From the NCBI GenBank assembly GCA_041392805.1, contig JAWKLJ010000001.1, positions 620,001-684,000 on the forward strand: a DNA stretch of 64,000 nt, given 5' to 3'. Numbering within the stretch: position 1 is the first letter of the stretch; the number at the start of each line of letters is the position of its first letter. The translations under genes were made by a program, and so were the position numbers. The notes below the pieces were generated by a model. That model was not told the origin of the DNA and did not search any database. It saw only the letters and a program-made list of their open reading frames with translations. Shown piece after piece: positions 17,557 to 26,187 of the stretch. The DNA is from Saprospiraceae bacterium. Lineage in GTDB: Bacteria > Bacteroidota > Bacteroidia > Chitinophagales > Saprospiraceae.

Positions 17557-19266
17557 TTACTCCTGGATCAAAAACTGCTGCGCAGCCGAGCTATTGCAAT
17601 CGTAAATATTTACATTCGACCGCTTGCCGTACACGCCGTCGGTGTTTTTCTCGATCTGCATACACTTATCCGGGTTGACCACCGAACGAATGGATTTCGT
17701 CATCCCGTCGTAAATCCACTTCTGGGCATTGGAGCCGTTGCAGTTGTACAACTGGATGTTGTTGCCATTGGAGGTGTTGCTTTGGCTCAGATCGACACAC
17801 AGGTTTTGGTTATTGCGCATTTTTATGGCCAAGCCATCGAAATACCATTGTTCCGCTGTGTTTGCATCGTCTTTGGTCCACAGCTGGATATTGGATCCTG
17901 ATTCTGCACCGGTATGAGAGTGCACTGCAAAATCTGGGGCATAAACCGGAATAATAAACCTGACATTCGCCGGATTGCTCACTGTACTTGCACCCTCAAT
18001 TAACCACTTTTGGTTGTAATTTGAATATTGGCAATCCCATAACTGGACGTTGACATTGGAGCTCGTTGCTGTACCATTGGCCGCGTCAAGGCATTTGTCA
18101 AAATTTTCCGACGAATGGATCGTTTTATAAAGGCCATTGTACACCCAGTTCTGGGCTTCGGTACCATTGCAGTCATACAATTGAATATTGCTGCCATTAC
18201 TGGTATTGCTGTTGCTCAGATCCAGACATTTGTTATAGTTCAACTTGGAGTGAATCGTACGATCTGTAGGGTGTATGAGCCACATCTGATTTATATTATC
18301 AGTACAAGAGTATGTCTGAATATTGGTACCGTTATCGGTACCGCTTTTATAGTCATCAAGACACTTGTTTGTGTTGTAGGCAAACCTGATCTCCTCTTCA
18401 TAGGTGTACATCGCAAAGCCATTCTGAGGAGAACCGGTCGTGCCGTTGGAATAGGCTTTTGCGCCGGCGATGTAAGTAATATTGGCCCAGCTGCCACCTC
18501 CGTTATCATAAACAGGATTACCGCCGGAAATGCCAATATAACCGCCATAATGGCCACCACCGCCACCACCATAATACTTTTTCCCGTTCCCATCGGAATC
18601 ATGGGTAGAAGCCCCGCTGCCGAATCCGGCGCCTCCTTTCGCGCTACAGCCAGATCCGACGGCAACCTGCTCGGGCGATCCATTATACATCCCGGCCTGT
18701 CCACCACATGGATCGTCGCTACTGGTATGTGTGCCACCGCCTTGTAAGCCCCAAGGGAGGTAGCTGGGTGTCTTTTCCATATTGTTGATGCTCGTTTTAC
18801 CCGGGCCGCCATCCTCCCCACTTGAATTCCATCCTCCCAGATCTATGGTAGCCCCTCCGCCACCGGCAGCGACGGCAATGGTGGTCCACGTGGAGGTTCC
18901 AGGTGCTTTAAAAACGAGGCCGGAAGCGCCGCCGCCACCACTACCACGTATTTCCGTACTCTCACCCGCAGCGCCGGCAATGAAGCGGAGGGTACTACCC
19001 GGAGGGATCATACCCGAACCGGTACCGATGTTGAGCCATCCCGTTACCGTAGCCCCGCGGCCGCCATTTCCAATACTGTTTTTTCCACCATCGCCGCCCT
19101 GGAGCACGATGTACATATTTTCGTGGTCGCTGGTCACTACCATATCCTTGGTTCCGGAGTGGATAATATCCTGGGCGCCCAGTTCTGCAACGGTCATCCC
19201 CAGGAAGATCATCATTAATGAAAGGGTCCAAATGCCTTTGCCTGATATTTTGGTTTGCTTTTTCAT
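17557..19266 (-). CDS. Secreted glycine-rich / double ricin-B lectin protein, array member 3
   Basis: 569 residues from ATG 19266 (MKKQTKISGKGIWTLSLMM...), which follows the -7 element by 46 bp. A longer frame reaches 19377, but that start lies inside the operator and upstream of the expected transcription start, so I reject it. Signal peptide to about 31 (AELGAQ). This member has the shortest front domain: MYIVLQGGDGG, IGTGSGMIPPGSTLRFIAG, GGGGASGLVF, AAGGGGATIDLGG and GGGGGGHYGG. Trefoils at about 295-430 and 440-569 (NQMWLIH, AQNWVYNG, NQKWLIEG, EQWYFDG, AQKWIYDG, QQFLIQE). The second trefoil keeps the longer loop SQSNTSNGNNIQ, shared with members 4, 6 and 9 but absent in 1, 2, 5, 7 and 8. 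Confidence 0.9.
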   Translation of the reverse strand: MKKQTKISGKGIWTLSLMMIFLGMTVAELGAQDIIHSGTKDMVVTSDHENMYIVLQGGDGGKNSIGNGGRGATVTGWLNIGTGSGMIPPGSTLRFIAGAAGESTEIRGSGGGGASGLVFKAPGTSTWTTIAVAAGGGGATIDLGGWNSSGEDGGPGKTSINNMEKTPSYLPWGLQGGGTHTSSDDPCGGQAGMYNGSPEQVAVGSGCSAKGGAGFGSGASTHDSDGNGKKYYGGGGGGHYGGYIGISGGNPVYDNGGGSWANITYIAGAKAYSNGTTGSPQNGFAMYTYEEEIRFAYNTNKCLDDYKSGTDNGTNIQTYSCTDNINQMWLIHPTDRTIHSKLNYNKCLDLSNSNTSNGSNIQLYDCNGTEAQNWVYNGLYKTIHSSENFDKCLDAANGTATSSNVNVQLWDCQYSNYNQKWLIEGASTVSNPANVRFIIPVYAPDFAVHSHTGAESGSNIQLWTKDDANTAEQWYFDGLAIKMRNNQNLCVDLSQSNTSNGNNIQLYNCNGSNAQKWIYDGMTKSIRSVVNPDKCMQIEKNTDGVYGKRSNVNIYDCNSSAAQQFLIQE

Positions 19267-19311
19267 GTTCGAATGGTTTATTTTTTGTGGTTGAATTGTC
19301 ACTTCTTTCAA

Positions 19312-19373
19312 CAAAGTTATCCGGTCCGGGAGCAGGCGTTTGGGACCATTGTCTTGATTACTTGGACTATTGT
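19312..19373 (-). promoter_or_regulatory. Regulon promoter/operator of array member 3
   Basis: Half-sites 19364-19373 (ACAATAGTCC) and 19343-19352 (ACAATGGTCC); -7 element TAACTTTG with TTTG at 19312-19315, the only one in the set with the full TAnnTTTG consensus. Confidence 0.87.
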
Positions 19374-19399
19374 TCAAAAAATAGAACCAATCAAAAAAG

Positions 19400-19436
19400 A
19401 AGCCCCGGTATGGGACTTAATTCCGTACCGGGGCTT
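19400..19436 (-). terminator. Hairpin after array member 4
   Basis: Stem AAGCCCCGGTATGGG / CCGTACCGGGGCTT, 34 bp beyond the stop codon at 19470. Related in layout to the TGCTCCGG hairpins but with another outer stem sequence. Confidence 0.7.
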
Positions 19437-19469
19437 ACAAAAGACTCAAGGTTACCCGCTCCCTTACCC

Positions 19470-21308
19470 TTACTTCTGGATCAAAAACTGCTGCGCATCC
19501 GAGCCATTGCAATCGTAAATATTTACATTCGACCGCTTGCCGTACACGCCGTCGGTGTTCTTTTCGATCTGCATGCACTTACCCGGGTTGACCACCGAAC
19601 GGATCGATTTTGTCAACCCGTCGTAAAGCCATTTTTGAGCATCGGCGCCGTTGCAACCCCACAACTGGATGTTGTTGCCATTATCGGTGTTGCTATCACG
19701 GAGATCAATGCACAGATTATGGTTACTGCGCATCTTGATGATCAGGCCGGCGAAATCCCATTGTTCGGCCATATTGATATCGTCCTTCGTCCACAGCTGG
19801 ATATTGGAGCCATATTGTTCACCGGTGTGCGAGTGCACCGCAAAGCCGGGCGCCAAAACCGGGACGATGTGCCTGACCGCTGCCGGGTCGCTCACCGTGG
19901 TGGCGCCCTCGATCGTCCACTTCATGTTGTTACTGGTATAGTTGCAATCCCACAATTGGAGATTGACATTCGAATTCGGATACGCACTTCCGTTGGTGGC
20001 ATCAAAGCATTTGTTTGAATTCACCCCTGAATGCATCGTTTTGTAGAGGCCGTTATACACCCATTTCTGAGCATCGTTCCCGTTGCATCCCCACAGCCTG
20101 ATATTGGTGCCATTTGCGGTTTTCATATTGTCAAGGTCAATACATTTATCGTAATCCAACATCGAATGGATTGTCCGATCCGCCGTATTCAAGTACCATT
20201 GTTGATTGGAATTTCCGGTACAGGTATACGTTTGAATGTTAGTACCATTATCTATATTGCTACGATAGTCGTCAATGCACTTATTTGAATTATACGTAAA
20301 GTGAAGGGTTGTCACCTCAGGCGCATTATCTGTAAGTTGAAAGACGACGTAGCCGTCCATCGGATTATGTGTTTTTGGAAGGATGGTGATGTCGCTAAAA
20401 AATAACCACAGACTATTATAATAACTACCACCACCGCCAGAACTCATGAGCACGCTTCCTCTACCTCCACCGGAATATCCGCCACCGCCGCCGCCGGCGG
20501 AGTCGTTATAGTGCCCGCCAAAGCCACAACCAAAGCCAGAATGAACAGTTGATGCATAATAATCGCCCGAGGAGGTCCATTCGTCCTGAGATCCAATTGG
20601 CACTCCGTTTTTCAAGGCATTATTCACCCCTCCTCCTCCTCCATTATCGGCGTCACTTCCGTTTCTTCCGCCATCCTTATACCCATTCGAACCCCAGGTT
20701 TTAGAAGATGCCGATTGACCTTCGCTTTGGATCGAACAGCAGTCTTGATAGGCTCCGCCGCCGCCGCCTGCAACCGCTATGGTTTCCCAGGAACTTTCAT
20801 TAGGTTTTTTAATAAACAAGCCTGTTCCGCCGCCGCCGTCAACTCCTTCAGTCAAAAATGAATCATCAGTGGTACCCCTTAATCCTATGATCATACGAAC
20901 TGTTGATCCTGGCGGAACTTCATTTTCACCAGTTCCAATTTTCAAATAACCTTTGATAAGGGCGCCGCCGCCGCCTTTGGTCTTAAAAGGGGTGATAAGT
21001 GCGGTGTTTATTCTATTTCCACCATCTGCTCCCCTGACTTCAAGGCGCAGGTGGTCGTAATTTACATTGGTCGGAACAGTCAGGTCAACATAGGACCCGG
21101 TATAAGTGACCTTGTAGTTATGATCGTTATTCCACATCTGTAGTGAGCGTTCACCTCTTTTGGCCTCTTCTACAGCAGCTACCGAGTAATGGTTCTCCAT
21201 GTAACTCCAATAATCATATTGAGCGTTTAGCAGGGCAGGCCCGAAAAGAGTGGTCATGAGCAAAAGCAAATAGATTTTGGTCTGTTTTGACTTACTATCC
21301 TTTTCCAT
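19470..21308 (-). CDS. Secreted glycine-rich / double ricin-B lectin protein, array member 4
   Basis: 612 residues from ATG 21308 (MEKDSKSKQTKIYLLLLMTT), 50 bp after the -7 element. The longer in-frame start at 21356 would fall at the transcription start and is rejected. Signal peptide to about 29 (LLNAQ). A 60-residue segment YWSYMENHYSVAAVEEAKRG leads to the glycine-rich domain (LRLEVRGADGG, IGTGENEVPPGSTVRMIIG, GGGGTGLFI, AVAGGGGGAYQDCC, GGGGGGYSGGG). The vicinal CC pair recurs in members 5, 7, 8 and 9. Trefoils about 340-475 and 485-612, ending DAQQFLIQK. Its first 180 residues, its leader and its promoter are nearly identical to member 7, so one arose from the other by duplication of the whole gene head. 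Confidence 0.9.
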   Translation of the reverse strand: MEKDSKSKQTKIYLLLLMTTLFGPALLNAQYDYWSYMENHYSVAAVEEAKRGERSLQMWNNDHNYKVTYTGSYVDLTVPTNVNYDHLRLEVRGADGGNRINTALITPFKTKGGGGALIKGYLKIGTGENEVPPGSTVRMIIGLRGTTDDSFLTEGVDGGGGTGLFIKKPNESSWETIAVAGGGGGAYQDCCSIQSEGQSASSKTWGSNGYKDGGRNGSDADNGGGGGVNNALKNGVPIGSQDEWTSSGDYYASTVHSGFGCGFGGHYNDSAGGGGGGYSGGGRGSVLMSSGGGGSYYNSLWLFFSDITILPKTHNPMDGYVVFQLTDNAPEVTTLHFTYNSNKCIDDYRSNIDNGTNIQTYTCTGNSNQQWYLNTADRTIHSMLDYDKCIDLDNMKTANGTNIRLWGCNGNDAQKWVYNGLYKTMHSGVNSNKCFDATNGSAYPNSNVNLQLWDCNYTSNNMKWTIEGATTVSDPAAVRHIVPVLAPGFAVHSHTGEQYGSNIQLWTKDDINMAEQWDFAGLIIKMRSNHNLCIDLRDSNTDNGNNIQLWGCNGADAQKWLYDGLTKSIRSVVNPGKCMQIEKNTDGVYGKRSNVNIYDCNGSDAQQFLIQK

Positions 21309-21357
21309 TGTTAATTTTTTTATTTTCGGAAATTGAAACATTTTAACCTTGACCATA

Positions 21358-21419
21358 CAAAGATGCCGGCTGTGGCGAAGCTAATTCAGGACTATTGTTT
21401 CGATTTCTTGGGCCATTGT
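21358..21419 (-). promoter_or_regulatory. Regulon promoter/operator of array member 4
   Basis: Half-sites 21410-21419 (ACAATGGCCC) and 21389-21398 (ACAATAGTCC); -7 element CATCTTTG with TTTG at 21358-21361. The sequence around it is close to that of member 7. Confidence 0.85.
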
Positions 21420-21443
21420 TTTGAAAGGAAGGCATTACAAAAA

Positions 21444-21480
21444 ATGCTCCGGCGCGGGACTGAAACCTGCACCGGAGCAT
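21444..21480 (-). terminator. Shared-type hairpin after the 21586-22080 gene
   Basis: Stem ATGCTCCGG-CGC-GGG / CCTGCACCGGAGCAT with small internal mismatches. It closes the two-gene unit member 5 plus 21586-22080. Confidence 0.65.
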
Positions 21481-21508
21481 GGTAAGGGAAAGAAGAATGA
21501 TGCGCTCT

Positions 21509-21571
21509 TTACGACTGGAAAAGTAACAAGTGTTCGTCCGAACCCTTGCAATCTTTGCTGAATATAGCCAT
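21509..21571 (-). pseudogene. Relic of a lectin-gene 3' end
   Basis: On the minus strand this reads MAIFSKDCKGSDEHLLLFQS then a stop, which lines up with the last residues of array members (VNIYDCNGSDAQQFLIQK in member 4), and the DNA aligns over about 60 bases. It sits between the stop codon of the 21586-22080 gene and the shared-type hairpin. The likely history is that another gene replaced or was inserted into the body of a lectin gene, leaving its tail and terminator. Confidence 0.5.
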
Positions 21572-21585
21572 ACCTGCAAAGGACC

Positions 21586-22080
21586 TTACTTACGAACGAG
21601 TTCAAAACGCATGGCCAGCAACTTGACGCTCCCGACATTATACGCATAGCCCTGGATCTTATTCTGCCCTTTGAGTTCGAATTTGAAATTGATCTGGGCC
21701 GTCTGATTGGCTTCATCGGCCGGTTCACTGAGCATCCCGGCCTTGCCGTCGAAGAATCCGAGCAGGGCTTCCTGGCCCTCGAATACCTTAGTGCCCGACT
21801 CATCGAAGACGGCCCAATTATTGACTCCGGTGACGAGGCCGTCGGGACGCTGCTCCAAGGTCCACTCCAGGGTAGCAGTTCGCTCCAGGATCTGTATCCC
21901 ATTATTGGCAACGGTCTCTCCCTGTGGATGCACTTCTGTGTGCTCTACCAGATACACGACCGGTTTTTCTGTTACCCAGGTTCCGGAGAGGCTCTTATTT
22001 CCCTGAGCATAAGCAGGCTGTATGCAGAGGAAGAAAACAACCGACAGTACAGATGGTAATACATAGTCTCTCATAATCAA
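21586..22080 (-). CDS. Secreted protein of unknown function
   Basis: 164 residues with a signal peptide (to about 26, QPAYAQ). The mature part is a small beta-rich domain: SLSGTWVTEKPVVYLVEHTEVHPQG, ATLEWTLEQRPDGLVTGVNNWAVFD, KIQGYAYNVGSVKLLAMRFELVRK. The pattern of a start GTW and alternating strands suggests a lipocalin-like or other small barrel, but I do not recognise the family. It follows array member 5 at 99 bp, with a strong hairpin between them, so transcription probably depends on read-through of that hairpin. Confidence 0.75.
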   Translation of the reverse strand: MIMRDYVLPSVLSVVFFLCIQPAYAQGNKSLSGTWVTEKPVVYLVEHTEVHPQGETVANNGIQILERTATLEWTLEQRPDGLVTGVNNWAVFDESGTKVFEGQEALLGFFDGKAGMLSEPADEANQTAQINFKFELKGQNKIQGYAYNVGSVKLLAMRFELVRK

Positions 22081-22113
22081 AAATTAAATGGTGAACGAAA
22101 AGTTATCGGTGAC

Positions 22114-22151
22114 CTGTTCCGCCACCGGGCGTGAGTCCGGTGGCGGAACAG
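22114..22151 (-). terminator. Perfect hairpin between member 5 and the 21586-22080 gene
   Basis: Stem CTGTTCCGCCACCGG / CCGGTGGCGGAACAG, 15 bp with no mismatch. The next start codon is only 34 bp away, with no promoter visible between, so it may act as an attenuator rather than a full stop. Confidence 0.7.
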
Positions 22152-22179
22152 ATTCAAAAGGATAAGGAAATGAATTTTG

Positions 22180-24354
22180 TTACTCCTGGATCAAAAACTG
22201 CTGTTCCTGCGAGCCATTGCAATCGTAAATGCTTACATTCGACCGCTTACCGTACGCGCCATCCGTGTTTTTATCGATCTGCATGCATTTATCCGGGTTG
22301 ACCACCGAGCGGATCGATCGATTCATCCCGTCGTAGAGCCATTTCTGGGCATTGGTGCCGTTGCAGTCGTACAACTGAATGTTATTGCTCTGGCTGAGGT
22401 CGATGCACAGGTTCTGGTGATCGCGCATCTTGATGGCCAGGCCGTCGAAGTACCACTGTTCGGCCGTGTTGATGTTGTCTTTGGTCCACAACTGGATGTT
22501 GGAGCCCGATTCGGCGCCGGTATGGGAGTGGACGGCAAAGCTGGTAGCTAGGACCGGAAGGATGTGCTTCATGTTGGACAGATCGCTCACCGTCACAGCG
22601 CCATCGATTTTCCACTTTTGGTTGATATTTGAATAGTTACAATCCCACAACTGGAGGTTGACAGAAGGCATTATACTTCCGTCAGGGGCATAAAAGCATT
22701 TGTCCGAATTCACGCCCGAGTGCATCGTTTTGTAGAGGCCGTTGTACACCCAGTGCTGGGCATTAGCCCCGTTGCAATCATACAATTGGATATTGGCGCC
22801 ATTTGCCGTGTTGCTATTATCCAGATCCAGGCATTTATTGAAATCCAACGCGGAACGGATAGTGCGATCTGTTGGGTGAAAGTACCACTTTTGATTGTTG
22901 TAGCTTTGGCAACGATATGTTTGAATATTCGTACCATTGTTGATAAGGCTACCATAGTCATCAATACAAAAACCATGGTTATAGTCGAATTTGATTTGTT
23001 TAACGAGCTGGGAAGAACTTACGAATTCGTACCGGACAAATCCATCTTGCGTATCGCTGGTGCTTGGGTTCTTGATCTTATACGAATCAATCGCCATATC
23101 GCTATTCAGGTAGCTGCCGCCGCCGCCACCGCCATAATAACATATTCCATCACCGCCACCGGAATAACCGCCGCCGCCACCACCACCACTGAAAAAAGGA
23201 CCGCCCACACCGCCGCCGCCGAAGCCTGCAGATATAAGATCAGAAGATCCTGTTGGCAGTCTGGTTCTATCCTCATCCTGCTCCAGCCAGGCAGTAAACC
23301 CGGCTCCCTCCGCATTAACTGCAAACCATTTGATACCCATTCCGGCAACGTTAGCCTCGGCAACACCTGTACCTCCATCCCCGTTCGTTCCTCCATTATT
23401 GTTACATGTAGGACATGCACCATCCCCTCCATCTTCGGTAATCTCCGCAGACTTGCCTTCACTTTTGGCAGTGCAACAATCGGAATAAGCACCGCCACCA
23501 CCACCAGCTACGACCAACAAGTGCCATTCGGGATCATTCGGCCTTTTAAACAGCACACCGGTACCGCCACCGCCGTCGCAGGCGGTGGTTGCTTGATCAG
23601 TCATGGTTACTCCCTTTTCGCCCACAATAACGCGCACGGATGAGCCCGGCGGAATTTGATTGGCGCCGGTTCCAATTTCAAAGACACCTGCAATGCTCGC
23701 ACCGGCGCCTCCGTTCACCGTGAAGCGGGTAGCACCCCATGCTTCTTTTACCTGTCGCTTTCCTCCATCAGCACCTTCTGCATGAATATACAGGTATCCA
23801 GAAGTAGTAGATTTCGGCACCCTCAAGTCGTATACCAAATCATCGTCGGATTTGAATCCCAGGGTTTGTACACCGTTGGTATTCATATCCTGTTGAAAAT
23901 CGGTATGGGTTTGCCATAGGATGCTGTTGCTGCCATTCAACATGACAAGATTGCGATTATCCTGCAATTCCAGCTTCGCACCACCATCTATACTGGTTGA
24001 CCAGATAACATTTCCGGACTGGTTCTTAATGGCTAACCTTCCACTATTAAAGTCCAGAATGTTGCCATTGCTACCGGTGTTCGTTTCCCACAGCGTTTCC
24101 AAATTACACCAGTATAGTACGAGATTTCCATTATTCTCCCATACCAGCGTGACATTGTCATTTTCTAAGATTGTACCATGCTGGCTACGGGTGAGATATC
24201 CACTGGTATGGCTGGTTCCGGGAACAGGCAGGGCCCCTTTCAGGGCATACGTGGGCGCCGTGGCCATCGCCTCCGATGCCGCAAAACCAAAAAACAGTAC
24301 TGCCATACAAGTCAGCAAGAGCAAAGATTTGAAATTGAATGTTTGCTTTTTCAT
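22180..24354 (-). CDS. Secreted B-lectin / glycine-rich / double ricin-B protein, array member 5
   Basis: 724 residues from ATG 24354 (MKKQTFNFKSLLLLTCM), 47 bp after the -7 element; a longer frame to 24528 runs through the operator and hairpin and is rejected. Signal peptide to about 31. Residues about 40-150 form a bulb-type (D-mannose-binding) lectin domain: LTRSQHGTILENDN, NNGNLVLYW, GRLAIKNQSGNVIWST, DNRNLVMLNGSNSILWQ, repeating the NLV-x-Y/L pattern of that family. Then the glycine-rich domain (YLYIHAEGADGG, IGTGANQIPPGSSVRVIVG, VVAGGGGGAYSDCC, GGGGGGYSGGG) and two trefoils ending EQQFLIQE. Three potential sugar-binding modules in one secreted protein. The last 85 residues match member 2. 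Trefoil 1 has FYAPDGS where others have FDAANGS. Confidence 0.9.
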   Translation of the reverse strand: MKKQTFNFKSLLLLTCMAVLFFGFAASEAMATAPTYALKGALPVPGTSHTSGYLTRSQHGTILENDNVTLVWENNGNLVLYWCNLETLWETNTGSNGNILDFNSGRLAIKNQSGNVIWSTSIDGGAKLELQDNRNLVMLNGSNSILWQTHTDFQQDMNTNGVQTLGFKSDDDLVYDLRVPKSTTSGYLYIHAEGADGGKRQVKEAWGATRFTVNGGAGASIAGVFEIGTGANQIPPGSSVRVIVGEKGVTMTDQATTACDGGGGTGVLFKRPNDPEWHLLVVAGGGGGAYSDCCTAKSEGKSAEITEDGGDGACPTCNNNGGTNGDGGTGVAEANVAGMGIKWFAVNAEGAGFTAWLEQDEDRTRLPTGSSDLISAGFGGGGVGGPFFSGGGGGGGYSGGGDGICYYGGGGGGSYLNSDMAIDSYKIKNPSTSDTQDGFVRYEFVSSSQLVKQIKFDYNHGFCIDDYGSLINNGTNIQTYRCQSYNNQKWYFHPTDRTIRSALDFNKCLDLDNSNTANGANIQLYDCNGANAQHWVYNGLYKTMHSGVNSDKCFYAPDGSIMPSVNLQLWDCNYSNINQKWKIDGAVTVSDLSNMKHILPVLATSFAVHSHTGAESGSNIQLWTKDNINTAEQWYFDGLAIKMRDHQNLCIDLSQSNNIQLYDCNGTNAQKWLYDGMNRSIRSVVNPDKCMQIDKNTDGAYGKRSNVSIYDCNGSQEQQFLIQE

Positions 24355-24400
24355 TATTCTAAGTTTTAAAAATTTATCCTGTTTGAGAATCTTCACCCTG

Positions 24401-24462
24401 CAAAGTTGGGGGAGATAGGCCGGCGATGCTTTCACTATTGTGTTGACTTCTAGGACTATTGT
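24401..24462 (-). promoter_or_regulatory. Regulon promoter/operator of array member 5
   Basis: Half-sites 24453-24462 (ACAATAGTCC) and 24432-24441 (ACAATAGTGA); -7 element CAACTTTG with TTTG at 24401-24404. Confidence 0.86.
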
Positions 24463-24488
24463 TTTGCAAGAAAGGCCTGGCAAAAAGA

Positions 24489-24525
24489 ATGCTCCGGCAC
24501 TGGTTTCAATCCAGTGCCGGAGCAT
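24489..24525 (-). terminator. Perfect shared-type hairpin after the delta-60 gene
   Basis: Stem ATGCTCCGGCACTGG / CCAGTGCCGGAGCAT without mismatch, 21 bp past the stop codon at 24547 and just before the operator of member 5. Confidence 0.75.
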
Positions 24526-24546
24526 CACTCAGTATAAGAACATGAT

Positions 24547-26124
24547 TTATTTCACTACCTTAATACTAACTTGCATTTGCGGCGAGCTGATCTGGATCAG
24601 GTATAAGCCCGGGGGCAAAGCCGATGGAATCGCTAATGGCTGTTGATAGCGGCCCGGCACCTGCCACTGGTCCCGCACAAAAGTTTTAAGGATGCGGCCT
24701 GCAGGATCCAGCAGACGAATGGTGATCCGCTGTTCCGCTTCAAGATCATAGCGTAACATTGCCTCGTTGACAATGGGATTTGGGTACACCAGTACCGCCT
24801 GCACAGGGTTTTCAAAATTCAGGGTGCCTACCTGCAGGTCGTTGAGATATTTCACCACAGCAAAATTGATACTGGATATACCGGCAAGTTCATCGAAGCC
24901 ATATCCGGCTGCAATCAGGTTCCCATCTGGAGTGGAGGCCAGCGAATAAATCCCGCTACTACCAAAGGTGATGCGCCTCTCCAGAAAACCATTTTCTCCA
25001 AAAGTGGTGTCGACGCTTCCGTCCGGGTTTATTCTTCCCGCCAAAAAATTTTGAGAATTTGAGGATAAGTGGCCGGTACCGCCAATCACGACTTTTCCGT
25101 CGGCCATAAGTAGCCCTGAGTACAGGCCATTGCATCCGACTGCCGGATCGATAATCAGCTTTCCGGTGCCGTTAAAGGCATTGTCCGGGGTGCCATCCGC
25201 ATTATACCTGGCAACTATCTGGGATGGATCCGCACGCCCGACAATAGTGATCTTTCCATTGGGGGATAGGTCCATCCACCGGATAGCGCTGTGTCCATTA
25301 TTGAAAGTGTCCACTACAATTCCGTCCGATCCAAAGGAGGAATCCAGGGTGCCGTCCGAATTATAGCGGGCCATACAGAGTTGCCAATAAGGATACTGCT
25401 CGGTCTCTCCACCGACAAGCAGCTTACCATCCGCCTGGATCACCATGCTCCAAATATCATCCCAGCCCGGCCCAATTTCAGTAAATACTTTACCCTGATC
25501 TCCGAAAGTAGCATCCGGAGATCCGTCGCTGTTATACCGGATCAAGGCAAATGCAGCACCTCCAGGGTTATCTGGATGTGCGCTGGCGCCCGCGGCCACG
25601 ATCTTGCCGTCGGTCTGCAGTACCAGCGCATTGATATTTTCGAAATCGTTTTGAAGATCTGTAATTACCATCCCGTTGGTACCAAAGGATTCGTCCGGCG
25701 AACCATCCGGAAGGTATCGTGCTATCGCAAAATCACCATCACTGCTATATCCTCCAGCGATGATGTTCTGGTTCTCGTCCAGCGCCACCGCATAAAATCT
25801 ACCATCGCTTCCAAGGTCTGAAAGTACGACCCCACCAGCGCCAAAGCCGGGATCCGGACTGCCGTCTTCCAAGAGCCTGATCAGGACAGCATTGTAATGA
25901 CCACCCTTTTCGGAATATCCTGCGACCACCGCCTTGCCGTCTGGCTGAACTACGACCGAATACGGATAGTCTGTGCTGCCCGCATCGATATCGATCAGGG
26001 CAAGTCCATTATTACCATAGGTGGAATCGATGATTCCAGCCTGAGCCCAAAGCCCGCCGGCTAAAAGGAGCAGAAAGCTGGTCAGCAGAGCTTTTCTATT
26101 AGTGATCAGGTATAAATAATTCAT
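24547..26124 (-). CDS. Delta-60 repeat protein with type IX secretion sorting domain
   Basis: 525 residues, signal peptide to about 28. Residues about 30-430 are seven or so delta-60 repeats (TIGR02608-like) of the form YNxDGTPDxxFGxxGxVxTD...LQxDGKIVxAG, which probably make a beta-propeller-like structure. The last 80 residues (VLVYPNPIVNEAMLRYDL, ITIRLLDPAGRILKTF, LPPGLYLIQI, KVVK end) are a type A C-terminal sorting domain, so it should be exported by the type IX system and attached to or released from the surface. It is the only protein in the array region with such a tail. It lies behind member 6 with a hairpin between. A decayed homologue is at 13320-13462. Confidence 0.9.
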   Translation of the reverse strand: MNYLYLITNRKALLTSFLLLLAGGLWAQAGIIDSTYGNNGLALIDIDAGSTDYPYSVVVQPDGKAVVAGYSEKGGHYNAVLIRLLEDGSPDPGFGAGGVVLSDLGSDGRFYAVALDENQNIIAGGYSSDGDFAIARYLPDGSPDESFGTNGMVITDLQNDFENINALVLQTDGKIVAAGASAHPDNPGGAAFALIRYNSDGSPDATFGDQGKVFTEIGPGWDDIWSMVIQADGKLLVGGETEQYPYWQLCMARYNSDGTLDSSFGSDGIVVDTFNNGHSAIRWMDLSPNGKITIVGRADPSQIVARYNADGTPDNAFNGTGKLIIDPAVGCNGLYSGLLMADGKVVIGGTGHLSSNSQNFLAGRINPDGSVDTTFGENGFLERRITFGSSGIYSLASTPDGNLIAAGYGFDELAGISSINFAVVKYLNDLQVGTLNFENPVQAVLVYPNPIVNEAMLRYDLEAEQRITIRLLDPAGRILKTFVRDQWQVPGRYQQPLAIPSALPPGLYLIQISSPQMQVSIKVVK

Positions 26125-26140
26125 TTCATTTTATTTTTTA

Positions 26141-26183
26141 GGGGCTGTCTCATTCTCCTCAGGCGGATGGATGAGACAGCCCC
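26141..26183 (-). terminator. Perfect hairpin between member 6 and the delta-60 gene
   Basis: Stem GGGGCTGTCTCAT / ATGAGACAGCCCC, 13 bp perfect, followed on the gene strand by TAAAAAATAAAA. It is within 20 bp of the delta-60 start codon, leaving no room for a separate promoter, so partial read-through is likely. Confidence 0.75.
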
Positions 26184-26187
26184 GATA

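Noticed and set aside
24354..24528. Longer start for array member 5 (ATG at 24528)
   Set aside because: It runs through the hairpin, the operator and the -7 element; ATG 24354 is followed by a normal signal peptide. The same reasoning removes starts at 19377, 21356 and 32334.
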